Shown: positions 1 through 6,449 of the stretch, piece by piece
Layout: the number at the start of each line of letters is the position of its first letter
How positions within the stretch are numbered: the stretch's first letter is position 1
Assembly (NCBI GenBank): GCA_902464175.1
Contig: CABQHZ010000039.1
Span: 1-14,612, forward strand
Length of the DNA stretch: 14,612 nucleotides
Source of the DNA: an uncultured Collinsella sp.
GTDB taxonomy: Bacteria > Actinomycetota > Coriobacteriia > Coriobacteriales > Coriobacteriaceae
Reading direction: 5' to 3'
Translations under genes and position numbers: made by a program
The notes under the pieces: generated by a model
The model's database searches: none
What the model was told of the DNA's origin: nothing
Seen by the model: the letters and a program-made list of their open reading frames with translations, nothing else

Positions 1-10
1 TTCTACGGCG

Positions 11-40
11 TTGGTATTACTTGGTATTCCTAAGTATTAC
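11..40. repeat. Three tandem 10-bp repeats (TTGGTATTAC-like)
   Basis: Three adjacent 10-bp units follow each other exactly: TTGGTATTAC, TTGGTATTCC and TAAGTATTAC. They lie in the 113-nt stretch beyond the stop codon of the ABC permease/ATPase gene, at the window edge. One repeat per helical turn is compatible with a protein-binding array, perhaps upstream of the next minus-strand gene, which is out of view. A TGCTATTCT stretch on the minus strand just before the repeats could be an extended -10 box, but no good -35 accompanies it. No terminator hairpin was found in positions 1-113. The repeats are seen directly; any function is a guess. Confidence 0.5.
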
Positions 41-113
41 CCCGCAGATAGAATAGCACACCCGACCCAATGGGGGCGGAGGAAAACGAATCATTTTGTT
101 GCTGAGTAGGTAT

Positions 114-1493
114 TTAGAGCGTGATGATGTCCGAGATATCGAGGGCCTGAGCGTCGGCGACATCGTGCGATGCAAGCAGCAGCATACGGCCGTCGAGCAA
201 GTCGAGCACGACCTCGGCACATGCGTCGCGCGCAGCGGTATCTAGACCGGTAAAGGGCTCGTCAAGAATCACCGCGCCGCCCGGGCACAGCAGGGCGCGG
301 GCCATCTCGACACGGCGGCGCTGCCCGCCCGAAAGCTCGGCCACGCGAGCATGCACATCGACCCCCGGCACCAGCAGGCGCAACAGGGCCGCAGCACTCG
401 AGGCGTCCACGCGTGCGTCGGCGCACACCAGCACGTTATCCAGCGCCGAGGCGGACTCGACCAAGCGTGCATCCTGAAACACCATCGAGCACGGCGCGCA
501 CTCCCCCGCCGCCAGCACAAGCAACGTCGACTTGCCCACACCCGAGACGCCCATCACGCAGGCGCGCCCACCGGCAGACACATGAAGCACCAGTCCGTCG
601 AGCGCCGGCGCCCAGGGCGCGCGATCGCCCACGGCAAGCGCAAGCTCCGCTGCAGCCCTGCCGCCAGCAGAGCCGCCCACTCGCCCGCGTAGTCCATCCC
701 CATGCGCCCGCACGGCCGCGCCCCACGCCACGGGTCCCGAAACCCGCAGCAGCCACACCAGCACGCGCTCGCATGCCCACGATGCCGCCACGACCAACAC
801 GGTCCACGCCAGCAGATCAGCCGTCTCAATCAAAAGCTTTGCCTGATAGATGCGCTCACCCACGGTGTCCGTCGCCATGCCGATGAGCTCCGCCGCCACA
901 CCGGCCTTCCAGCTCATGCCAATCACGGCACGGGCGCACGAAAGCACAAACGGCAGGACTTCGCGCCAGGTATGGGCGCAAAACAGTCGCCAGCCCCGCA
1001 CGCCATGCAGGCGGAACATCTGCTTCAGCGGTTTATTCACCTGTGCCAAACCCTCGGCCAGCGAAAAATACACGCCCGGCAGCGCCATCAAAAAGACTGC
1101 CGCGATGCTCACACGTGCCGACCCCAGCCAGATAAGCAGCAGGACTACCACGCAGGCAACCGGCGTCGCCTTCACAAACGAAAGTGCCGGCGCCACCAAG
1201 CGGGCAAACGCCCGCGATCGCACCGAGACTCCCGCCAGCACGCCGCCGCACACCGCGGCAAGCGCCAGCCCGCTCAGTATCCGCGCGCCCGAGCCCGCCA
1301 AAATCGCCCAGGTATCGCCATCGCACACCAGGCGCAGCAGCGCCAAGGCAACAGCACCCGGCCCCGGCAAAATCAGCGGCTGCGCCACCAGCGCCGCCAC
1401 CAGCATCCACGCGGCAAGCCAAAAGGCGGCGACGGCACCTACTGCCGCCACCGCCTTCATACGCTCTGTCATTTGTCGAGCAAACGCACGCAC
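114..1493 (-). CDS. ABC importer permease fused to its ATP-binding domain (nitrate/sulfonate/NMT1 type)
   Basis: This 459-residue protein combines the membrane channel and the ATPase motor of an ABC importer. Residues about 15-250 are hydrophobic and resemble SsuC/TauC permeases, with an EAA-type loop at about 175-205 (E-x-LP...G-x-SW...AAELIG). Residues about 280-459 are an ATPase: Walker A GVSGVGKST (315-323), Q-loop Gln340, signature LSGGQ (387-391), Walker B AVILDEP (407-413) and H-loop His443. Only 19 residues separate Walker A Lys321 from Gln340, against about 40 in typical importer ATPases, so the beta-rich subdomain between them is largely missing. The GTG start at 1493 is chosen because GGAG lies 6 nt upstream, inside the end of the preceding gene; ATG codons at 1472 and 1460 are alternatives. 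It follows the binding-protein gene by 3 nt and should act with it. Substrate is unknown. Permease and ATPase are usually separate genes in this family. Confidence 0.88.
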   Translation of the reverse strand: MRAFARQMTERMKAVAAVGAVAAFWLAAWMLVAALVAQPLILPGPGAVALALLRLVCDGDTWAILAGSGARILSGLALAAVCGGVLAGVSVRSRAFARLVAPALSFVKATPVACVVVLLLIWLGSARVSIAAVFLMALPGVYFSLAEGLAQVNKPLKQMFRLHGVRGWRLFCAHTWREVLPFVLSCARAVIGMSWKAGVAAELIGMATDTVGERIYQAKLLIETADLLAWTVLVVAASWACERVLVWLLRVSGPVAWGAAVRAHGDGLRGRVGGSAGGRAAAELALAVGDRAPWAPALDGLVLHVSAGGRACVMGVSGVGKSTLLVLAAGECAPCSMVFQDARLVESASALDNVLVCADARVDASSAAALLRLLVPGVDVHARVAELSGGQRRRVEMARALLCPGGAVILDEPFTGLDTAARDACAEVVLDLLDGRMLLLASHDVADAQALDISDIITL

Positions 1494-1496
1494 GGG

Positions 1497-2552
1497 CTAC
1501 TCCATGTAGTAGAAATCGTCAGCCGGGAGCTTACCGCCCACGGCACTCGCGTCCGCATCGGCCAGCACCTGCAGGTACCCACCGAGCGCCGCCTTCATAT
1601 CCTTGTCCGTCTGGCAGACAAGCATGCACCCGGGAATCGCTTTTTCGGCGATCTTGGCGTTGTCCACAATGCCGGCATCGACCACGGCCTGCGCCCAGTC
1701 TGCCGGCGCCGCATTGACAGCCTTAACGCTCGCCGCATGGCAGCTCAAGAACTCCGCCACGGCCTCGGGATGTTCCTCGGCAAACGCGCGGCGCACCACG
1801 GTCACACCCGTCAGCAAGCGCGAGCCCGTGTCACCCGCCAGCTCATCCCACACATCGGTCAGACTTACCGGCGCCGACAGCTTGCCCTCGCTCTTGGCGA
1901 TGGCAGCGGTCTTGAACGGCTCGGGCAGCACGCCCACGGCAGACGAGTCGGCAAGCAGGGCCGAAAGCACTTCGGTGGGCTCGCTCTTAAACTCAAGCGC
2001 CACCTGGCCGGTCAGGCCCGCGCGCTCCAGCAGGTAGTTCATGACGTACTCCGGCGTGGTGCCCTTGCCTGTCATGTAAACGGTACGACCCGCCAGATCG
2101 CCAAACGAGGTAACGTCCGCGTCGCCCGTCACAACGTTCAGCACGCCCAGCGTGTTGATGTCGATGACCTGCACCGCGCCCTCGGTCTTGTTGAAGAGCA
2201 CGCTCGCCACGTTGGCGGGCACCAGGGCAATGTCGATATCACCTTGAATGACCTTGGGCACAATCTCGTCGGCGGCAGTGTTGATCGCAAAGTCGAACTC
2301 GTTGTCCGTCTCGCCGTTTGCGGCCTGGTCCATAAACTGCACCAGGCCAATCGAGGTCGGCCCCTTGAGCGAGGCGACGTGCACCTCGACCGACTCTGCA
2401 GCAGCACCGGCGCCGTCCGTGGCAGCCGAGCCCGCAGCAGACCCGGCACCGGCAGCCCCGCCGCCACAGCCCGCGAGCGCAAGCGACAGCGCACCCGCGG
2501 CAAGCGCCGAGGCAAATCCCCGGCGCGACAGCTCAACATTAAACGCGCGCAT
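1497..2552 (-). CDS. ABC transporter substrate-binding lipoprotein (SsuA/TauA/NMT1-like)
   Basis: This 351-residue exported protein would capture the ligand and deliver it to the fused permease/ATPase encoded 3 nt downstream. The N-terminus carries a signal with a lipobox LAGC, giving a lipid-anchored Cys29. It also has a twin-arginine-like motif SRRGFA (residues 9-14), so Tat export is possible. A Gly/Ala/Ser-rich linker (about 30-54) leads into a periplasmic-binding fold of the nitrate/sulfonate/thiamine-precursor type, with SLKGPTSIGLVQFM at 61-74 and a later stretch reading GDIDIALVPANVASVLF. The ATG at 2552 is chosen because the lipoprotein signal begins there. It lies 2 nt after the hydrogenase stop codon, with a GAGGGG ribosome site inside that gene; the reading frame stays open further upstream but that part reads as hydrogenase in another frame. 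Family assignment is good. The ligand cannot be read from the sequence. Confidence 0.88.
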   Translation of the reverse strand: MRAFNVELSRRGFASALAAGALSLALAGCGGGAAGAGSAAGSAATDGAGAAAESVEVHVASLKGPTSIGLVQFMDQAANGETDNEFDFAINTAADEIVPKVIQGDIDIALVPANVASVLFNKTEGAVQVIDINTLGVLNVVTGDADVTSFGDLAGRTVYMTGKGTTPEYVMNYLLERAGLTGQVALEFKSEPTEVLSALLADSSAVGVLPEPFKTAAIAKSEGKLSAPVSLTDVWDELAGDTGSRLLTGVTVVRRAFAEEHPEAVAEFLSCHAASVKAVNAAPADWAQAVVDAGIVDNAKIAEKAIPGCMLVCQTDKDMKAALGGYLQVLADADASAVGGKLPADDFYYME

Positions 2553-2554
2553 CG

Positions 2555-4366
2555 TTAGCACTTCCCCTCGTTGGGCATCGACCAGGCGTGATGGTCTGTA
2601 TGCAGCAGTTCCTCGGCCAGCGGCGAGAGCGGCGCGCCCAAAAACTCGTTGTAGCACGCCTGGACATCTGGGTTCTCGTGCGAGAAGCGAATGTCCGCAG
2701 CGGCATCCAGGCCCCACAGCACCTGACCGCGCTCGGCTGCCAGCTCGCAGCCGTCGTGGATGGGCTGACCGCCGCCACCGACGCAGCCGCCCGGGCACGC
2801 CATGACCTCAACGAAGTCATAGCTCACGCGGCCGTCGCGAATCGCGTCGAGCAGACGGGCAGCGTTGCCCAGCCCGTGCGCCACGGCGACGCGCACCTTG
2901 GTACCATCGATATCGGCCACGGCTTCCTTCCAGCCGTCCAGGCCGCGCACGTCGGTAAAGAAGTCGGCGTCGGGGTTCTTACCCGTCACCAGGTAATAGG
3001 CCGAGCGCACGGCGGCCTCCATCACGCCGCCTGTGGCGCCAAAGATCACACCCGCGCCCGTGCCAAAGCCCAGCGGCGTATCGAGCGGCTCCTCGGTAAG
3101 CGTGTCCACGCTCACGTGGCTCGCGCGGATCATGCGCACCATCTCGCGCACCGTCAGCGCAACGTCCACGTCGGGCGCACCGCCCTCGCCCACCATGCTC
3201 GGCAGCGCACACTCGGCCTTCTTGGCCGTGCACGGCATAACGGACACCACGAACAGGCGCTCGGGCTCCACGCCCAGCACCTTGGCATAGTAGGTCTTGG
3301 CGATGGCGCCGAACATCTGCTGCGGCGACTTGGACGTGGACAGGCTGTCGACAAACTCCGGATAGCGCGCCTTCACAAAGCACACCCAGCCCGGACAGCA
3401 GCTCGTGAACATGGGCCAGCCGCGGCTGTCGCCCTCGCCCTTGGCGGCCTTACCCAGGCGCTCGAGCAGCTCGGAGCCCTCCTCCATAATGGTGAGGTCG
3501 GCCGAGAAATCGGTGTCGAACACGTACTCAAAGCCAACGCGGCGCAGCGCGCAAGCCAGGCGCTCAACGGTAGCCTCTTCGCGCGGAATGCCGAGCTCCT
3601 CGCCCCAGGCGCTGCGCACGGCAGGCGCGATCTGCACCAGCACGATCTTGTCGGGATTAGCGAGCGCGTCAAACACGGTCTCGGTATCGTCGCGCTCGCG
3701 CAGTGCGCCCGTCGGGCAATGTGTAATGCACTGGCCGCACGCGACGCAATCGGTCTTGCCGATCGGCGCGCGCCCGCGGGTACCCACGGCGGTATGCGTG
3801 GCGCGGTTGGTCAGGTCCCAAATCCCTAGTCCCTGCACGCTCTCGCACACCTTGATGCAGCGCATGCATTTAATGCACTTGTCGTTATCGCGGATGACGG
3901 GGAAATCGAAGTCCCAGCCCTCGCGCGCCAGGTGCTGCTCGTACGGCAGGTAGAAGATGCCCAGGTCGTTGGCGATGGTCTGTAGGTTGCAGTTGCCGCT
4001 GCGCACGCAGCTCGTACAGCGCGAGTCGTGCTGGGACAGCAGCAGCTGCACGTTGGTGCGACGGGCCTCGCGGGCCTTGGGACTGTTGGTATGGACCACC
4101 ATGCCGTCGAGCACGTAGTTGTTGCAGGCGGCAACCAGCTGGTCGCAGCCCTCGACCTCGACCACGCACACGCGGCAACCGCCGATCTCGTTCAGATCGC
4201 GCAGGTAGCACAGGGTGGGAATCTGGATGCCGACGGACTTGGCCGCATCCAGGATCGTGGTGTGCTCGGGCACCACGACCTCGCAATTATCGATCGTGAG
4301 CTTGACCATGTTGAGTGCTCCGCTTTCGGTGTTGTCGCTGACAGTGGTTTTGTTGGGCTCTACCAT
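2555..4366 (-). CDS. hydA: [FeFe] hydrogenase catalytic subunit (group A, M3-type)
   Basis: The enzyme interconverts protons plus electrons and H2 at an H-cluster. This 603-residue protein shows the full modular layout: a 2Fe-2S ferredoxin domain (Cys53, 64, 67, 81), a His-ligated 4Fe-4S site (His113, Cys117, 120, 126), two 4Fe-4S clusters (Cys164/167/170/174 and Cys207/210/213/217) and the catalytic domain. The H-cluster motifs are intact: TSCCPGW (321-327, including the proton-relay Cys323), MPCTAKKAE (377-385) and VMACPGGCVGGGGQP (521-535). No signal peptide is seen, so it should be cytoplasmic. The ATG at 4366 overlaps the diaphorase gene by 7 nt and has GGGAGG 8 nt upstream. An ATG at 4309, with GGAG 8 nt upstream, would give 584 residues and is a fair alternative. 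The maturases HydE, HydF and HydG are not in the window. The coupled GltD-like gene suggests the glutamate-synthase-linked hydrogenase type described for clostridia; that subgroup is an inference. Confidence 0.96.
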   Translation of the reverse strand: MVEPNKTTVSDNTESGALNMVKLTIDNCEVVVPEHTTILDAAKSVGIQIPTLCYLRDLNEIGGCRVCVVEVEGCDQLVAACNNYVLDGMVVHTNSPKAREARRTNVQLLLSQHDSRCTSCVRSGNCNLQTIANDLGIFYLPYEQHLAREGWDFDFPVIRDNDKCIKCMRCIKVCESVQGLGIWDLTNRATHTAVGTRGRAPIGKTDCVACGQCITHCPTGALRERDDTETVFDALANPDKIVLVQIAPAVRSAWGEELGIPREEATVERLACALRRVGFEYVFDTDFSADLTIMEEGSELLERLGKAAKGEGDSRGWPMFTSCCPGWVCFVKARYPEFVDSLSTSKSPQQMFGAIAKTYYAKVLGVEPERLFVVSVMPCTAKKAECALPSMVGEGGAPDVDVALTVREMVRMIRASHVSVDTLTEEPLDTPLGFGTGAGVIFGATGGVMEAAVRSAYYLVTGKNPDADFFTDVRGLDGWKEAVADIDGTKVRVAVAHGLGNAARLLDAIRDGRVSYDFVEVMACPGGCVGGGGQPIHDGCELAAERGQVLWGLDAAADIRFSHENPDVQACYNEFLGAPLSPLAEELLHTDHHAWSMPNEGKC

Positions 4367-6192
4367 TCCAGGTTCCTCCCTCCGCGGAACGCGCCAAAGC
4401 CAAAGTGGTCGCAACGCAGGCAGCGGCTTGCCTCCTGGCGTGCCTCCTCCTCGGCAAGGCCCTGCTCGACCAGATTCCAATCGTGGATGCGCTCGCCGGC
4501 TTCGCGCTCGCCCAGCTCGCAGCGGCCGCACTCGTGCTTGCCCTTAAACTGCACGGTCGGCAGCTCGACCTCGAGCTTGATCTTGTGGTCAAAGCCCAGG
4601 TAGCGGTCGATATTTGCCGAAGCCACGCGGCCGGCGTTGATAGCACGGATGACGGTGGCGGGACCGGTCTGGCAGTCACCGCCGCTAAAGAGGCCATCGA
4701 AGTTGGGCACGGCGCCATCCGAATCGGTGACCACGCAGCCCCACTTACAAGCGATGCCCATGTCCTCAAACGGCTTGGAATCGATGTCCTGGCCAATGGC
4801 CACAAACACGCGCTCGCAGGGAATGACGCGCTCGGGCGTGGCGGCGGCACGCGGGGCCGGACGCCCACGACGGGGCTCGCCGATAATCTGCGGCTGCACG
4901 CGCAGGCCACTCACGCGACCTTCCTCGCCCGTCTCGATAGCGAGCGGGGCGGTCAACTCCAGCACCTCGCAACCCTCCGCCTGGGCGCCGGCGATCTCGG
5001 CATCCTGGGCCGTCATGTCGCAGATGCGACGGCGGTAGACGATACTCACCTTTTCGGCACCGCAGCGCACGGCGGAGCGCGCCACGTCCATGGCCACGTT
5101 GCCGCCGCCGATAACGCACACGCGCTGGCCGCTCAGGTCGGGCAGCTCGTCGTCACCGATGGCGCGCAGCATCTTGACGGCCGACTCCACACCGGGAGCC
5201 TCTTCGCCCGGAAGGCCGAGCTTCTTGTCACTGTGGGCACCAATGGCCAGGTAGACGGCATCGAACTCGTCGCGCAGGCGGGCAAGCTCCTCGCCGTTGA
5301 CGGAGTGGTCGAGCTCAACGTCGATACCGGCGCTCAAGATCCAGTCGATCTCGGCCTGCAGGCGCTCGCGCGGCAGGCGGTAGCTGGGGATGCCGTAGCG
5401 CAGCATGCCGCCCAGGTGGTGGCGCTGCTCAAAGATGGTCACCTTGTGGCCCATCACGGCCAGGTAGTAGGCACAGGAAAGGCCAGCCGGGCCGCCGCCG
5501 ATCACGGCGACGCGCTTGCCGGTGTTGTCGGCCACGCTGGGCTTGTAATCGTTGAGGTCACTGTGCTCAACGGCAAAACGCTTAAGGGCGAGGATGTTCA
5601 TGGGGTCGTCGACCATGCCACGGCGACAGTGCATCTCGCAGGGATGCTCGCACACCAGGCCGCAGACGAGCGGCAGCGGATTGTTCTTGCGGATGACCTT
5701 GACGGCGTCGGCATAGCGGCCGGCTTCGACGAGCGAAATGTACCCGGGAATGTCGACGTGCGCCGGGCAGCCTGAGACGCACGGGACGCGGGCCTCGCGG
5801 TCAAAGCCGCAAGAGTGCTCGCGGATGTGATGCTCAAAATCGTCGCGGAAACCGCGGATAGCGGTGAGCGCCATGGCGCCGGCCTCGTAGCCGATGGCGC
5901 AGTCGCTCGAAAGGTAGATGGTGCGGGCCGTGCGCTCAATCAGGTTGAGCGTGGACTCGTCGGCGCGGCCCTCGAGCACATCGGCGAGCAGATCGCTCAG
6001 CGCGCTCAGGCCCACGCGGCAGGGCGTGCACTTGCCACAGCTCTGGGTGGAGCACAGGTTGACGAGTGCCGCCGTAAACTCAACGGGACACGGGGCGAGC
6101 GAGCTCACCGCCAAACGACGTCCGAGCGCATCGTGCAGGTCGTCCATGACGGCCTGAGCGTGGCTGCGTTCCATTACGTGCAGTCGTGCCAT
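4360..6192 (-). CDS. NAD(P)H oxidoreductase: NuoF-type 4Fe-4S domain fused to GltD/NfnB-like diaphorase
   Basis: This 610-residue protein probably moves electrons between NAD(P)H and the hydrogenase encoded downstream. Residues about 35-125 match the C-terminal iron-sulfur domain of NuoF/HydB (SCGKCTPCRVG, Cys52/55/58, plus Cys98), but the FMN- and NADH-binding part of NuoF is absent. Residues about 130-540 resemble the small subunit of glutamate synthase and NfnB: paired iron-sulfur Cys (138, 142, 177, 181, 185, 189), an FAD loop GGGPAG (232-237), a dinucleotide loop GGGNVAMD (362-369) followed by YRRR, and GGDCQTGP near 504-511. The YRR segment favours NADPH by analogy with GltD. Two C-terminal CxxC pairs (555/558, 591/594) could bind another cluster or zinc. 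The ATG at 6192 has AGGGG 6 nt upstream. It is the first gene of the operon and overlaps hydA by 7 nt. No NuoE-like partner is nearby. Confidence 0.92.
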   Translation of the reverse strand: MARLHVMERSHAQAVMDDLHDALGRRLAVSSLAPCPVEFTAALVNLCSTQSCGKCTPCRVGLSALSDLLADVLEGRADESTLNLIERTARTIYLSSDCAIGYEAGAMALTAIRGFRDDFEHHIREHSCGFDREARVPCVSGCPAHVDIPGYISLVEAGRYADAVKVIRKNNPLPLVCGLVCEHPCEMHCRRGMVDDPMNILALKRFAVEHSDLNDYKPSVADNTGKRVAVIGGGPAGLSCAYYLAVMGHKVTIFEQRHHLGGMLRYGIPSYRLPRERLQAEIDWILSAGIDVELDHSVNGEELARLRDEFDAVYLAIGAHSDKKLGLPGEEAPGVESAVKMLRAIGDDELPDLSGQRVCVIGGGNVAMDVARSAVRCGAEKVSIVYRRRICDMTAQDAEIAGAQAEGCEVLELTAPLAIETGEEGRVSGLRVQPQIIGEPRRGRPAPRAAATPERVIPCERVFVAIGQDIDSKPFEDMGIACKWGCVVTDSDGAVPNFDGLFSGGDCQTGPATVIRAINAGRVASANIDRYLGFDHKIKLEVELPTVQFKGKHECGRCELGEREAGERIHDWNLVEQGLAEEEARQEASRCLRCDHFGFGAFRGGRNLEW

Positions 6193-6214
6193 AAAGATCC
6201 CCTCTCACATGGCA

Positions 6215-6234
6215 GCCCGGAGGCGAGGCCGGGC
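6215..6234 (-). promoter_or_regulatory. Small hairpin in the hydrogenase operon leader
   Basis: A perfect 6-bp stem (GCCCGG/CCGGGC) closes an 8-nt loop about 22 nt before the diaphorase start codon. It may shape the 5' leader or ribosome access. No known riboswitch family was recognised. Confidence 0.3.
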
Positions 6235-6257
6235 GAAGTTGCTACACGCACAACACT

Positions 6258-6278
6258 GACCTAAAAAGTTGTTAGGTC
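6258..6278. promoter_or_regulatory. Interrupted palindrome upstream of the hydrogenase operon
   Basis: GACCTAA and TTAGGTC form perfect 7-bp arms around 7 nt. The site sits between the proposed promoter (6299-6327) and the start codon at 6192, so it could be an operator just downstream of the transcription start or an RNA hairpin in the leader. It does not match the Rex consensus (TTGTGA...TCACAA), the regulator one might first expect for a redox operon. Confidence 0.35.
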
Positions 6279-6298
6279 TCCACACGGTTCGGCAGGCG

Positions 6299-6327
6299 GT
6301 ATAAAATGTCGCCCTCAGCGGTGAAAA
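6299..6327 (-). promoter_or_regulatory. Possible promoter of the hydrogenase operon
   Basis: On the minus strand TTTTCA (6327-6322) is followed after 17 nt by TTATAC (6304-6299). It lies downstream of the terminator of the previous operon and would give a leader of about 100 nt before the diaphorase gene. Both boxes deviate from consensus, so the call is tentative. Confidence 0.35.
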
Positions 6328-6380
6328 CGAACATTACCGCAGATAAATGCCATATTTGATAAAACGCGTTACCAAATGAC

Positions 6381-6416
6381 AATGCCCCGCCCACGCAATC
6401 ACGTGGACGGGGCATT
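6381..6416 (-). terminator. Probable terminator of the alpha-glucoside PTS operon
   Basis: A 15-bp stem (6381-6395 with 6402-6416, 6-nt loop) lies 34 nt beyond the stop codon of the 6-phospho-alpha-glucosidase gene. The one non-Watson-Crick pair is C/A if read from the plus strand but G-U in minus-strand RNA, which supports minus-strand function. The U-tract is weak: the stem is followed by GUCAUUUGG. Confidence 0.6.
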
Positions 6417-6449
6417 GCTCCAGGCATGCGGTCAGCGACCCTGTTGCTT

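Noticed and set aside
702..2558. Open frame of 618 codons on the plus strand opposite the ABC importer genes
   Set aside because: The product is dominated by Arg, His and Gln with no domain, and it lies opposite two genes with clear family motifs. Treated as a shadow.
6193..6260. Molybdenum-cofactor or other riboswitch in the hydrogenase leader
   Set aside because: The hairpin and nearby GCCTCC-like bases were suggestive, but no family consensus could be matched, and [FeFe] hydrogenase does not use molybdopterin.
6239..6260. Rex-type redox operator near TTGTG...GCAA upstream of the hydrogenase operon
   Set aside because: The half-sites are too close together and the right half does not match the 18-bp Rex consensus.
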